64,000 bases of DNA from Amoeboaphelidium occidentale (GCA_023515795.1 JALGPX010000054.1:1-64000), one strand, 5' to 3'. Positions 41,405 through 52,685 are shown, counted from the first letter of the stretch. Program-made: numbers and translations. The notes: generated by a model not told the origin, from the sequence alone.

Positions 41405-44400
41405 CTATTTTGAAGTTGAGAGATTCAAGTTGCTTTTCAATGCAATATCGTTCCTGCTTTCGAATTCATCCGAGAGCTCATTGAAGTTCTTATTTTTCTT
41501 GCTATATAGAAACCATCGAACTGTAGACACTGTAATAACCACGAAAACAACAGTGAAGAACACAATTATGATCAAATTATCCCAAACTACAGAGTCTTTT
41601 GAAGCATCATTTCTAACAGTCTTGATTATACGAGAACCATGTGAGCTAGTCCTTGTTGCTTTGTCTGAATCACCCATACTCGAGTTTAACGTTGGCCATC
41701 GCCGTGGTTCATACAACAAGACAGCAAAATCATCACTAGCTGAAAATACGGAGTAATTAGAGCAAACTACTGCATTGACCTTCTTTGAGTGACCAAAGTA
41801 AACATCATCATGTCTTCCATTATCAAGGTTCCATCGGCGAACAGTCAAGTCTGAACCACCCGAGAAGAGTACACGATTACATATTGACAATGAAGTCACC
41901 GGACCAAGATGTCCCAATGAAGTCAATGAATATCGCCTCATCAAGAATTGAAGAGTTTTCATAGGAATAGACCATTTCGCTATTGTTCGATCATCAGAAG
42001 CAGAGAAAAGGTTATCTTCCAAAACCGCAAGTGCATTGATTCTACCATTCTGTTCACTTAATCCAAATATAAGCTGTCTTGTCTGTATATTCCAACCCAA
42101 CACAAGACCATTCTTTGCGCCAGCTATGATCAGCTTGTCTGTTGCTGTTATACAAGTCAGAATGTTTGAAGTTGATGCAAATTTCGAAGTAAGATGACTT
42201 AATTGATTCGTTTGGATAGAAATAATATTGGAGTTGTTTTGTATGGCGTACAAAAATGATGACACTATAGTCATGGAAGTAAGTTCGCTTGTTGGAATTG
42301 ACAATATTTCAGAAACCTTATCCATTTCATAGAGATGATGTTCAAGTATCATTCCATCTACACTACTTGTGTACACAGAATGACCATGAACAAGAACAGC
42401 AGTAATTGGTTGTTTGTGTCGAAACTTTTGTGCAGTCAGTAAGCCAGTTCTCTTATTAAATATGTCGAGAGTTCCTGTACGCAAACCAGCGAAAACAACG
42501 TTATCTGCAATTCCCAATGCCGTTACAGATCCATTACGGTTCTCAAAAGAATAAGACACAGTATTAGTGCGTTGATTCCACTTCCGAATAGACCCGTCTG
42601 CTCCAGCCGAGTACAGTATTCCGGTAACGTCAAATGTTAATGACAAAACTTCGTGAGAGTGGCCAACCATCGTTGACAAAGACTCAAGATTTTCCAACGT
42701 TCTCAACCTGATCAAACCATCATCATGAGCTGTATAAAGAATTCCATTCTGATAAACTATATCATTACAAGCAACATTTTCTGTTTGGATTGCTGCTGAT
42801 GACATTGATGATACTGAGACAACCTGTACACCATAACCACCAGCAATGATTTGGTTTCCAACTATTGTTATAGTTCTTACTTCTCTGATGTCACAATTGA
42901 ATTTGTAATACAATGAGAATGTGAGGTTCCAACCGTAAATGCTCGAGTCAAGACTTCCCGCGAACAAACGATCTTGGTAAAAATACAAACTAGTCAAACT
43001 TCGAAGAGTTTCTAACAAATTAACCAAAAGCCTTAGAAATCCTTACTAGAAGATGTGTGAGTTGCTTCTTTGTCAGATATCGTCCATCGTTTCACCACAC
43101 AATCTGCTCCACTTGTGTACAAATAGTTAAATCGACCTACCATAGAAAGAACAGAGTCTGTATGACTTTCAAAAAGTGCTTTAACTGCATTCGAATCCAA
43201 ATCCCATTGTATTATGCGACCATCTGCTGCACCAGAAAATAAATCTCCCTCATGTAAAAGCAAACAATTCACAACAGTGCTATGATCATAGTATGAATAA
43301 CTAGCATCCAGGGCGTTCATTAGAATATTCCAGAATTTAATTGATCCATCAGAACCAGCAGATATCATGAAATTATTCCATGAAACAATGGCAGTGAGAC
43401 CTTTTCTATAACCCTTGAATGTTTGAATTAATTGAGCTGTGTCTTTGTTCCAGGATATAATAGAAGAATCATCAGAACCACTTAGTAGCCATTCATCAGA
43501 AACATCCATGGAAATGACGAAGCCCTCATGTGCAAATGCAAAAGTCTTTATCAAGACTCCAGAGTTCATATCCCATTTCCGTATTGTGCGATCAGAGCTA
43601 CCACTATACAAGAAGTCACCAGAACAAGTGAGAGCATTTATAGCATTCTCATGTCCAGTTAACACCATCTTAATATTACCAGAAACAATGTCGAAAATCC
43701 TTATTCTTGCATCAGCACTCGCAGTTACAAGATCATTATTCTTATTGAGGAGCAATGCGAGAATCTTAGAAGTATGCCCGTTAAACCCCAATACAATTTC
43801 ACCAGTTAATATCAATACTTTCACAGCATGAGGCCCAGAGTGTTTGCCAACAAACAAGTAATCCCCAGAAACCATAATGCAATACACAGCCGAACCAAAA
43901 TCTACGCAATTAGCAACTTATAAAGTATCTACCGTATTCTTTCAGTACAGAAGTCGTATTCAAATCCACACGTCGAACTTTCTGGTCCATCCCTCCAACA
44001 AAAATCTGATGATCAACATGAAACAGACAATTAGGAAAAGCTTCTGTTAATTCCAACATGATCCTCCTGAGAATGGAACCACTAAGTAAATCCCACACAA
44101 TAAAATTCCCATCCCAACCCGAAGAAATCATTGTTTCATTGAATACCAAGAAAGCTTGAACTGTTTTAGTGTGTCCTCTAAAAGTTCGCTGCACCTTTCC
44201 AGTTTCTAAACTCTTCTGGACAATATCGTTATCAGCCGTAAACAGAAAACTATTCCGGTAAATTCTGACGTCATAAACAGTTGAAACTTGGTCTAAATCG
44301 AAATAGAAGAGTTAGCCTTATTTAGCAAGAGTCTGGACCAACCTTGAACCAAAAAGCTCTTCTCATAATCCAAATTATGAACGCTAAAGAAGAAGAATAG

Positions 44401-44442
44401 AAGGAGAAGGGACAGGAATAGTTTAGCTGCCTTAGAGTACAT
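41405..44442 (-). CDS. WD40-repeat type I membrane protein without kinase, copy D
   Basis: Four exons (44442..44343, 44292..43933, 43901..43047, 43011..41405) with introns of 50, 31 and 35 nt give about 973 residues. It is a paralogue of the WD40 kinases: a signal peptide (KLFLSLLLLFFFFSV) is followed by LDYEKSFLVQ, equivalent to LEHDKSFL in copies A and B, and the same number of WD40 units (GSSDRTIRKWDM, SASDDRTIAKWSI). The segment LTSLGHLGPVTSLSICNRVLFSGG matches the junction seen in all copies, as does DDVYFGHSKKVNAVVCSN. The membrane helix (LIIIVFFTVVFVVITVSTV) is followed by only about 35 cytosolic residues and no kinase. It could be a co-receptor, decoy or adhesion form. The frame is intact, so it is not a simple pseudogene. 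Confidence 0.82.
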
Positions 44443-44501
44443 TTTCGGTAAAGTAATTCTCAGTTGAAACGGCTCCTTTAAATCAAAAGAAACTTCCGAG
44501 A

Positions 44502-44915
44502 ATGATTCGACTGCCTCAAAGCATCGCCCTGTTGACGTGGATTTGCGCTTTGGCTATTTTGGGCCTGACGCCGAACGCAGATTTACCTGACTTTGGAGTA
44601 TCTGATAAATTCCTTCATTTCGTGGCTTTTATTGTATCTTCGATTCTGGCGCATTATGTTCCAGATATTGTACTTAGTCGAAGGATTAGGATAATGTACT
44701 TTTGCTTTTGGCTTCTTTTAGCGTATTTGAGTGAAATATTTCAGTCGCTGTTGCCTTATCGTGATATGGATGTTTATGATGTGCTTTTCAATGTGTTTGG
44801 TGTTACGGCAGGATGTTTTCTGGTATCGCTTTATGAGGAATGTCTTAAAGAAAGACTGTTACAGTATTCTTCTGTTTCGGAGCAGAGTGGCTTGGAATTG
44901 CAGTCTATGGCTTGA
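44502..44915 (+). CDS. VanZ-like membrane protein
   Basis: 137 residues, single exon, with three to four membrane helices. The VanZ-family pattern is present in order: SDKFLHFVAFIVSSIL (Asp-Lys-x-x-His in helix 2), LLLAYLSEIFQSLLPYRDMDVYDVLFNVFGVTAG (Glu, Gln, Arg, Asp and Asn-x-x-Gly). The bacterial namesake is linked to glycopeptide resistance, but eukaryotic relatives have no known function. It starts 60 bp from the divergent WD40 copy D. Confidence 0.8.
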   Translation: MIRLPQSIALLTWICALAILGLTPNADLPDFGVSDKFLHFVAFIVSSILAHYVPDIVLSRRIRIMYFCFWLLLAYLSEIFQSLLPYRDMDVYDVLFNVFGVTAGCFLVSLYEECLKERLLQYSSVSEQSGLELQSMA

Positions 44916-45011
44916 CCCAGCTCTGTTAAATTTTTGTGCCAAGTTGATTGCGTTACACAAAGGGATTCAAGGCGAATCTCAGACAGCAAAGACTTGTCTC
45001 TTATTATCACA

Positions 45012-45512
45012 ATGATTACAGCGAAATTAATGAATGCTGATCGTTCTCATTCGATTAGCGTGTTGTTGATTTCTGTGATGGTTTTACAATCAGCTGTCTC
45101 AGCTCAAACAATTACACAAACACCTCGACCTACGTTCTCATTCAATGAAACTACATCTGCCCCAGGGCCTGGTATAATGAATAAGCCTGATGGTGTTGAT
45201 GCAACTTCATTCAGTCTTGCGATTTTAGGAATATTTCTTGGTTTAGCATTCATCGCGGGTGTTTGTTGCTTCTACACGCAAAGAAGAAGTATAAGGGCTC
45301 AACAAGCAGGAGATGTTGTTATGGACGATGAGAAGAATATGTATATAGAAGTCAAGACAAGAAAAGCACACGCGACAAGGGACTCTAGTCTGTGGATAGT
45401 AAATTCTAATGCAAATGAAGATCATGGCGTGAATACCTCGACTATGGAAGGATACAAGTCACAGAAACCTGCAAACTTAAGTGTACAAACAAGCATAGCA
45501 TCATCAAATTGA
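45012..45512 (+). CDS. Small type I membrane protein
   Basis: From the ATG at 45012 the product is 166 residues. It has a signal peptide (SVLLISVMVLQSAVSA) and a short Thr/Pro/Ser-rich ectodomain (QTITQTPRPTFSFNE). A membrane helix (SLAILGIFLGLAFIAGVCCFY) is followed by basic QRRSIR and a cytosolic tail of about 75 residues. An ATG six codons downstream (MNADRS) is also possible. It resembles the protein at 40680 in layout but not in sequence. No known family. Confidence 0.6.
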   Translation: MITAKLMNADRSHSISVLLISVMVLQSAVSAQTITQTPRPTFSFNETTSAPGPGIMNKPDGVDATSFSLAILGIFLGLAFIAGVCCFYTQRRSIRAQQAGDVVMDDEKNMYIEVKTRKAHATRDSSLWIVNSNANEDHGVNTSTMEGYKSQKPANLSVQTSIASSN

Positions 45513-45651
45513 GAAACATTAAATATAATTTGTAATTTTGTAAAGCTGAAACAGCGCAATAGCACGACGGCGATGATGTCAATTGTGATTGCTGGCCACC
45601 TCCATTTCTTTTCCAGCAAACCTTTAAGAAACTTTAATCGCTCTGCAAGAC

Positions 45652-46176
45652 ATGGCCTCTCTAGCAAAACAAAACTTTTCAACTGAAGCAGAAGACGCAT
45701 TGAATGCGCAAATCACCGTTGAACTTCAGGCTTCTCATAAATACTTGGCGATGGCTGCTTACTTCCAGAGAGACACTGTGGCTTTGCCAGGATTAAAGAA
45801 GATGTTTGAAGAAATGTCAAAGGAAGAAAGGGAACACGGAGAAAAGCTGATCTCTTATCTCAATATGCGTGGCGGTACCGTAAAGTTGGGCGCAATTAAG
45901 GAAGTGCCGCATGATTTCCAGTCTGCAAGGAATGCTGTAGAAATCGCTTTGCAGATGGAAAAGGAAGTTAACAAGAGCTTATTGTCTCTTGTTGCTATTG
46001 CCGAGCAGCAGAATGATTCTCAGCTGTCTGACTACATTGAAGGTGAATTCTTGAAGGAACAAGTTGAATCTATCAAAGAGTTGGCTGATATGCTCACAAT
46101 GCTCACCAGGGTTGATAATGATGGTTTGGGTCTGTATCTGTTCGACAGGGATCTGTTGCACAACATGCACAAGTGA
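45652..46176 (+). CDS. Ferritin, heavy-chain type
   Basis: A 174-residue iron-storage subunit that forms 24-mer shells and oxidises Fe(II). The four-helix bundle is complete. The ferroxidase centre is visible: Glu in ITVELQASHKYLAMA with the following Tyr, Glu-x-x-His in SKEEREHGEKLI, Glu in LQMEKEVNKSLL and Gln in FLKEQVESIKELAD. The C-terminal region ends VDNDGLGLYLFDRDLL, as in animal ferritins (GLGEYLFDKHTL). No targeting peptide or iron-responsive element was recognised. Ferritin is absent from most ascomycetes and basidiomycetes but present in earlier-branching fungi, which supports the placement of this genome. Confidence 0.96.
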   Translation: MASLAKQNFSTEAEDALNAQITVELQASHKYLAMAAYFQRDTVALPGLKKMFEEMSKEEREHGEKLISYLNMRGGTVKLGAIKEVPHDFQSARNAVEIALQMEKEVNKSLLSLVAIAEQQNDSQLSDYIEGEFLKEQVESIKELADMLTMLTRVDNDGLGLYLFDRDLLHNMHK

Positions 46177-46269
46177 GTATCACCTGATAAAAAGGAATAA
46201 ATTAATTATCAGCGAAGTTGTTGGAGTTTGCGTCTGCTTGCGTTTGTTTCATAACTGCAACTAATTGTC

Positions 46270-47973
46270 ATGAGGGTCATGTCATCTCAAGTCTTAATTA
46301 TGACACTAACCTTCCCACTTGCATTGTGTCGCTGGCAGTTTTTGACTGGTTCCACTAGTACTGATAATGTGGGATCCTCTGATGTTCCATCAGCTAGATA
46401 TGCTCCAGCAACTTGTTATGATTATAAAACTAATTCCATTTTGCTGTTTGGAGGTTACAGCTCCACATTAACTGGCAAAGGATATCTAGCTGACTTATGG
46501 AAGTATGATATTGGTTCTAATACATGGCAAAACTTGGTTGGTGCAGGTGTTGGTCCGAATAGTACAGGTAATTTTACTCACATGTTAAAGTATCTAAACA
46601 AAACTATCTTTACAGGCGAGTATACTGGAAGTGCAAATGTTTTAAGGCCTGCGTCTAGATCAGAGGCTATTCTGCTCTGTAACTCAAAAGATGATCGAGT
46701 GTTTCTATTTGGCGGAACAGGCAGGAATCCAAATGATTTATCCGAGGATGCTGAACTTGTTTCATATAATGATTTCTGGGGCTTTCGGTCGGATGCTAAA
46801 ACATGGTTTATTCTGAGAGGCCAAGGTGTTGGTCCTTTGAATGGTGAAACGAACAATCTTCCAAGAGCTCGTTCACTAGGTGCAGCAGCTATTAGTGAAG
46901 ATAAAGGAGTGATTTACTTGTACTCGGGATACGACAGAAGAAGTATGACATATTTGAATGATTTATGGTCTGGTAGTTATACTGCAAACTCTGTTACATG
47001 GAGTAGGTTATTGTATGATCCAAAGAGATCATTTCCATTGGGAACTCGCGGACTTTTTATGGACTATGACAAAGTGGGAGATCAATTAATAGTTTACGGC
47101 GGCGAGTCTAGCGAAGGCTTGAAATCAGATGTATGGGCTTTTAGTTTTAGTGGATTATTATCATGGAGAATACTTTCAGGCAACGACTTGAAGAATGAGA
47201 AAGTTAATGTTAAAACCCCAGGAGGAAGAGCAAGAATGGCAGCTGCGTTTGATCCTGAACTAAGGCAAATAGTCATGCACGGTGGAGAGTGTACGGCTGA
47301 CGGTGAATCTCGTGGTGTATGTAATGATGTATGGATTTTTAATATCGTAACAAGATTATGGACTTTTCAAGATGGAAAATTCGGGAAATACGATGTTTCA
47401 AGTCTTTATGATTCTTCTTCAGACAGAAAAGGTGAATTTGGATCAAGGCATGGAACTGGGACAGTACTTGTTCCTGCAAGCGGAGTAAACCAGGCTAATA
47501 CCGCTGCTTCTTGGATTTATGTGTTTGGTGGCTCTACAGAGACTGGAACAAATCAACCAAGCAAACTACACAACGACATGTGGCGGTTCCTAAGTAAAGA
47601 TGATCCAGTAAGTGTAATAGAGCCAAAGCCAACTACTACACCCGTACAAGTATCACCGGCTGATTATTCAAGAAATTTGGGATTTGAAAATGAATCAACT
47701 GGTATTAGTTTGTTTATCGCCATAGGACTTGTTTTACTGTTTGTCTCCATGTACTACTGGTACACAAAGTACAAGATTATGGTTGAAACGGCTCTCAAGG
47801 ATAAAGAAGATTTTAAGAAGAGTATCGCAAGAGCAAATGAAGGTCGTAACGCATCGTATAAACCAGTGGAGACAACTCAAGATAGTTTAGAGCCGGCCAT
47901 TAGAACAGACAGAAGCGATAAAAGCTCAGATAAACCAAAAGATAAAGCTCACACGAGAAAGTCTGATAAATAG
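46270..47973 (+). CDS. Kelch-repeat type I membrane protein, copy 1
   Basis: A single exon encodes 567 residues. A signal peptide (SSQVLIMTLTFPLALC) precedes WQFLTG. About six Kelch motifs with GG doublets and Tyr/Trp follow (SILLFGGYSS, RVFLFGGTGR, VIYLYSGYDR, QLIVYGGESS, QIVMHGGECT, WIYVFGGSTE), forming a beta propeller outside the cell. A conserved juxtamembrane block (DYSRNLGFENESTGIS) leads into one helix (LFIAIGLVLLFVSMYYW, about 480-500) and a highly charged tail of about 65 residues (Lys/Asp/Ser). Copy 2 follows 50 bp later in the same direction, so this is a tandem duplication. Function probably recognition or adhesion; ligand unknown. Confidence 0.82.
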   Translation: MRVMSSQVLIMTLTFPLALCRWQFLTGSTSTDNVGSSDVPSARYAPATCYDYKTNSILLFGGYSSTLTGKGYLADLWKYDIGSNTWQNLVGAGVGPNSTGNFTHMLKYLNKTIFTGEYTGSANVLRPASRSEAILLCNSKDDRVFLFGGTGRNPNDLSEDAELVSYNDFWGFRSDAKTWFILRGQGVGPLNGETNNLPRARSLGAAAISEDKGVIYLYSGYDRRSMTYLNDLWSGSYTANSVTWSRLLYDPKRSFPLGTRGLFMDYDKVGDQLIVYGGESSEGLKSDVWAFSFSGLLSWRILSGNDLKNEKVNVKTPGGRARMAAAFDPELRQIVMHGGECTADGESRGVCNDVWIFNIVTRLWTFQDGKFGKYDVSSLYDSSSDRKGEFGSRHGTGTVLVPASGVNQANTAASWIYVFGGSTETGTNQPSKLHNDMWRFLSKDDPVSVIEPKPTTTPVQVSPADYSRNLGFENESTGISLFIAIGLVLLFVSMYYWYTKYKIMVETALKDKEDFKKSIARANEGRNASYKPVETTQDSLEPAIRTDRSDKSSDKPKDKAHTRKSDK

Positions 47974-48023
47974 ACTCCGAATCTCATCCCTGATCCTTGA
48001 TTCTATCTTCTGAGTTCTAACAC

Positions 48024-49767
48024 ATGAATTTAATACATCAAAATATCTTCCTTTTTGTGAGTATACTTCTGCATCAGAATATTGTTCTCTGCGGATGGGA
48101 GTATCTGACTGGAGCCAAGATTGCTGATGATCAAGGTCTTGCGGCACTGCCTCCAGCAAGATATGGTTCATCATCTTGTTATGACTCAAGCTTGAATGCG
48201 CTGATCGTTTTTGGAGGATATGGACCAACTACTCAGGGCACAGGATTCTTGTCTGACTTGTGGAGATTTAACTTGGATACTAATACATGGCAGAATCTTG
48301 ACGGAAGCAGCTATCCACCAAACGATGATGGTACTGTTTCAAGTGAAAACCTTACAACCTTTCAACTGTAGGCGTCTATACAACCACATCTGGCTTACTT
48401 CGGCCTGCTTCAAGATCAGAGTCTATACTGATATGCAATCCTAAAGATAAAAGGGTATTCATGGTTGGCGGTACTGGTAGAAATCCAAAGAATTCACCAC
48501 TAATGATCGATACAATATCATTCAACGATTTTTGGTCATATTCATTGACATTGAGGAGATGGAATTGTGTCGTAGGGCTAAATGTTGGCCCATTAAGCGG
48601 GGAAATTGGAACTTTTCCTCGGGCGAGGTCATTAGGCACTGGAGCAATAGATGAAACTAATGGATTATTCTACATTCATGGAGGTTATAACTTACAAACT
48701 TTGAACTACTTGAGCGACGTTTGGCAGTACAATTTCGATGCGACTAATCCAAAATGGTTACCTTTACCATATGATACAACAGGCCAGTTTCCACGAGCCA
48801 TGAGAGGCCATTCTTTACTGCATAATCCTGCTAATAATCAACTCATGGTCTTTGGTGGAGAGACAAACCAAGGTCTTATGTTTGATGTATGGACATTCAG
48901 TTTGGATGGAACCAGAACTTGGAGATTAGTTTACGGCAATCAAGAAGCTAACAAGCAATCGACAGAAAGTAGGCCCGGCGGAAGAGCAGGAATGTCTGCA
49001 GTTATCGATACATTATACAGACAGATTATTGTGTTTGGTGGAAGATGCACCAAAAATGGCAGTTCCAGAGGAGTGTGCAACGATGTCTGGTAAGTCTTGA
49101 CTCTCTAAACATTGATCTTCGATTTAGGGTCTACAATGTTGTTCAAAGAACGTGGAAATACCATGATGGATATTTTAATGAATATGAAGCACCTAGTGAT
49201 TTCGGTAATCCTAACCAACGTGATGGAACATTAGGAGCCAGACACGGAACAGCATCAATTTGGTTGACAAGTAAAGCTTCCAATCCTGATGATAACGATG
49301 ATTCTTGGCCGTATGTATTCAGTGGTTCATCTGTATCGATCACGGAAGATACACCAAAACGAGTACACAATGATATATGGAGATTCAACGTTAACGACCC
49401 TCCAAAACCCATTCGTGATCCTAATGCCCCACCACCTAGCTCTGAAACTGTAATTGACTATTCGCGAAACTTGGGTTTCCGTGATGAAGCAACTGGAATA
49501 AGTGTGTTCGTTTCAATTGGCTTTACTTTACTGCTGCTTTCAATGTATTATTGGTTTCGAAAATATAGGCTCCTTGTAGAGGATGCTGTAAGAGAAAAGG
49601 CTGAGTTCAAAAAGAAGGCAAGCAGGATTAGTGGAAGTGAAAATGCTTCGGACAAGCCAGCTGAACCTCTTGTGGAAGCAAAAGACAAAGCTGAAACTGC
49701 AGAGAAGCATTCAGACCATCGGAAAGAAAGGCGTCATGAAAGAAACTATGAAGTAAACGAAGATTGA
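48024..49767 (+). CDS. Kelch-repeat type I membrane protein, copy 2
   Basis: Three exons (48024..48330, 48372..49089, 49128..49767) with introns of 41 and 38 nt give about 554 residues. Comparison with copy 1 fixes both splices: DDG joins VYTTTSGLLRPASRSES, and NDVW joins VYNVVQRTW. It has a signal peptide (IFLFVSILLHQNIVLC), Kelch motifs (ALIVFGGYGP, RVFMVGGTGR, QLMVFGGETN, QIIVFGGRCT) and the juxtamembrane block DYSRNLGFRDEATGIS. One helix (VFVSIGFTLLLLSMYYW) is followed by a charged tail. Copy 1 lacks both introns, so either copy 1 lost them or copy 2 gained them after duplication. Confidence 0.82.
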
Positions 49768-49861
49768 AATAAAGCGTCGTTTTTGTCAAGCTGTAGTATC
49801 GGAGGCACGAACCAGTCAGAAATAGTGACAATTGTCCTAGTGGACAAACATCTTATTTCAA

Positions 49862-50839
49862 ATGAGTGATCTAACGGAGACTAATATCTCCATCAAGTCA
49901 AAGGATGATATTAAACTTGAAGGCAAGCTTTTATACCCAATGTCCAAGAGCAAAGTCTCACTGCCACTTGTCATTCTATTTCCTGGATCTGGTCCGTTAA
50001 ATTGTGATGGTAATGCACCCAGGATCAAACTACAGCTTTATGATAAGATCGCTAAGCAAATCTCATCCAGGGCAAAAGTAGCAACCTTTCGATACAACAA
50101 GAGAGGAGTGAAACCTTCCACTGGTAACTTTGAGGAAACGACATTTTGGGAATTTGTCGATGATGCTCAGGCTGTAACTGAACACTTCTCGAATGGCAAT
50201 AATAGTCATGTTGATAAACATAAAATTTATCTTTTGGGCCACAGCGAAGGTTGCTTTACTGTCACAGCTCTTGGTGCACGCTTATGTGAAAAAGACATGA
50301 AACTCGGAGGTATTATCTTCGTATCAGGATTTGGTACATCCTTTGAAGATATGGTGCAGTTCCAGAGAGATGGAATTGAAGAAGCATTCAACAATGCAAC
50401 AGGCTGCCTTGGATGTCTGAATAAGACTTTTGATTTGAAGTCGAAGGTCGTGGCACAGAATATCAAAGTCACGAAAGAAATACGGGAATCAAAAGAAAAA
50501 GTCATTAAATCAAAGGGCCAAAAGTTCCCTGCAGCGTGGTTTAGAGAATTGCTAGATTTTGATGTTAAGCTTCATGCGGCAAAGATCACTTGTCCAACGG
50601 TTGTCATGAGCGGAACGAAAGATGTTCAAGTTCCTTACAAAGCTATTGAGAAATCAAAAGATCTCCTCGTTAACTCTCCAAAATGTGAAATTTACACTCT
50701 GGTGGATGTTAATCATATTCTACGTGATCAACCTCAAAATGGAACCATTATGGATATCGGAAAGATATATCCAAGGCTTGCAAAACAAGACGTTAGCCAA
50801 CTAGTTCTTGATAAAATCCTGGCTTTCTTGGCGCAATAA
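49862..50839 (+). CDS. Alpha/beta hydrolase
   Basis: 325 residues, single exon, starting MSDLTETNISIKSKDD. The fold is clear: oxyanion-hole region LVILFPGSGPLNCDGN, nucleophile elbow YLLGHSEGCFT (Ser about residue 126), acid in MSGTKDVQVPY (Asp about 253) and base in VDVNHILRD (His about 281). It most resembles the esterase/peptidase-like group with an N-terminal KLEGKLLYP strand. No signal peptide, so cytosolic. Substrate unknown. Confidence 0.8.
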   Translation: MSDLTETNISIKSKDDIKLEGKLLYPMSKSKVSLPLVILFPGSGPLNCDGNAPRIKLQLYDKIAKQISSRAKVATFRYNKRGVKPSTGNFEETTFWEFVDDAQAVTEHFSNGNNSHVDKHKIYLLGHSEGCFTVTALGARLCEKDMKLGGIIFVSGFGTSFEDMVQFQRDGIEEAFNNATGCLGCLNKTFDLKSKVVAQNIKVTKEIRESKEKVIKSKGQKFPAAWFRELLDFDVKLHAAKITCPTVVMSGTKDVQVPYKAIEKSKDLLVNSPKCEIYTLVDVNHILRDQPQNGTIMDIGKIYPRLAKQDVSQLVLDKILAFLAQ

Positions 50840-50884
50840 ATCATTGTCAAGCAATTTTATTGGCGATATGTCTGTAGCAATAGT

Positions 50885-52363
50885 TTACGATGTAAAATGA
50901 CTTTCTCTGTCATTCTTGCCCAATGATTCTCTAAAACCTCGAACTCCTTTTGCTTTCACTGTGGCGCCATTTACGCTGTTTAAAACAGCATCGATTTCAG
51001 ATTTTAAAACATCGAAATGTATACTGGGGTTTCCAAAGGACTGGTATGGGCCCCAAGATGTAGGATAGTGATGTCTAAAAAGCTCCGCATTTATAACTTT
51101 CCTTGTCTTAGCGCTTGATTCCTTTATGAGAATTCTTTGTTGATCTAGCATCCAGTTATAGCAGATTTCGTCTCCTTTCTTGTTATCATAGTAATGATCA
51201 CCCGAAGCCATAAGTCTATAAACTGCGTAGTCCCATTCATTAGAAAATCTCATGACTTGAATTGAATAACCGTCAAAAAGAGCTTCACCAAAAATACTGA
51301 GCACGGACCAAAAGGGATTCGCGGCAGGGTCATAAATTTTTGTACGTCCAAAGAACATGTTGAACGAAAACCATTCCATTGAGTTGAAATACATTGTAGC
51401 ACCAAGCGAAACTGCATTTTCTTTAGTAAACACCAAGTACTTTGCCAAGCTTGTCATTAGACTCACTCTACTTCCAAGCATTGTAGATTTTAAGTCTTCA
51501 GGAGAATCACCAGCCTGTAAAATCTGTCTCAGATACTCTTCCTCTGGCCCTTTCCTGCGAATCTTGAATGTGAATAAATCAGCAAAGAAGTGGTAAAACT
51601 TGTAATACTCCGAAGTAGCTCCTTCTTTAATCATTTCAACAATTCCTTTGCCAACAGTAACAGCAGTAGCAGGACCCAATAAAGCACATTCTGGCGTGTA
51701 AATATAACTAAGAACAGCGCGAAGGAAGGAAAGAAATTGAAAGTCTCCGTAGCACTCACTCAGTTCGACCTTGTGATCATCAAGTATTTGCATCCCTGCC
51801 ATTACTCTGTATGCATTAAAATAATCAGACGACGCAACATCTTCAGACTTGAACCAAGAACGAAGGGTTCTCCACATTCTTATAAAGAAATTGGCCCCAT
51901 CATTATTTGTTTCCTTGACTGCATCGACTAAAACGCGATATCTTGGTGATTCCACCATCAGAGTGGCTGACGCCAGCGTGTATGCATAACATTGTCTAGC
52001 AACCTCTTCTTTAATCTTATCAAAACTTCCACCTTCTGGGAACAAGTGTCCTTTTCCAACTCTTTTAATGAGTTCAACCCACTTATCAACGTAATGACGC
52101 AAATGGCGCCGGTCGCTGTAATCTTCATACGGAGAAGGCAACTTCGCATCTTTTCCGTATAATCTTTTATTCAGCCAATTCTGGGCACAACCATTTGGAA
52201 ATATCGGCTTAAATGACTCAATATTCTCCTGAATTGTATCCATAAAAGCGACATCAGGAAATTTCGGAACCATTTTAGATGGCGTCGCTCCCATAGAGAC
52301 ACGCTCTATCAGAATACTAAGTGACAATACAAATAGACCTGCTAAAGTCGTTTTTAAATTCAT
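50885..52363 (-). CDS. Secreted protein of unknown family
   Basis: From the Met at 52363 the product is 492 residues with a signal peptide (LKTTLAGLFVLSLSILIERVSM); the open frame extends 45 codons further upstream without a better start. The mature part is mostly helical, rich in Tyr, Phe and Trp (FQFLSFLRAVLSYIYTPECALLG, YYKFYHFFADLFTFKI, MYFNSMEWFSFNMFFG). A few cysteines are scattered (CAQNW, QCYAY, ECYGD, ICYNW). No membrane helix apart from the leader and no catalytic motif is recognised. It is convergent with the hydrolase, 45 bp apart. It sits inside the surface-protein region, so a role outside the cell or in the secretory pathway is likely. Confidence 0.55.
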   Translation of the reverse strand: MNLKTTLAGLFVLSLSILIERVSMGATPSKMVPKFPDVAFMDTIQENIESFKPIFPNGCAQNWLNKRLYGKDAKLPSPYEDYSDRRHLRHYVDKWVELIKRVGKGHLFPEGGSFDKIKEEVARQCYAYTLASATLMVESPRYRVLVDAVKETNNDGANFFIRMWRTLRSWFKSEDVASSDYFNAYRVMAGMQILDDHKVELSECYGDFQFLSFLRAVLSYIYTPECALLGPATAVTVGKGIVEMIKEGATSEYYKFYHFFADLFTFKIRRKGPEEEYLRQILQAGDSPEDLKSTMLGSRVSLMTSLAKYLVFTKENAVSLGATMYFNSMEWFSFNMFFGRTKIYDPAANPFWSVLSIFGEALFDGYSIQVMRFSNEWDYAVYRLMASGDHYYDNKKGDEICYNWMLDQQRILIKESSAKTRKVINAELFRHHYPTSWGPYQSFGNPSIHFDVLKSEIDAVLNSVNGATVKAKGVRGFRESLGKNDRESHFTS

Positions 52364-52685
52364 TAAAAGTCCAGCTGAATGACAATGTGGGATTCTTTTG
52401 CTTGAAAAAATTTTGTGGCGCAGTACAGATTTCGCCAGGTTTCGCTGAACGATCGAATGATCTTTGATCTCAGATGTGAGACGTTCTTTCAGAGTCACCG
52501 TCGTTGTACTTCAAACCGTTTAATTGATTCCAGGCACCATTTGCACCAGCTTATCGTAATTGATCTTCTGTTCTGTTCTGTTCGAAAACCCTCAAAATCA
52601 AGGGATGTCACAAGAAAGACCAGCTTGATCAACATTGGGACGCGAGCACAAAGGTTATGGTTGATAAATAGAATTTATGCACTCC

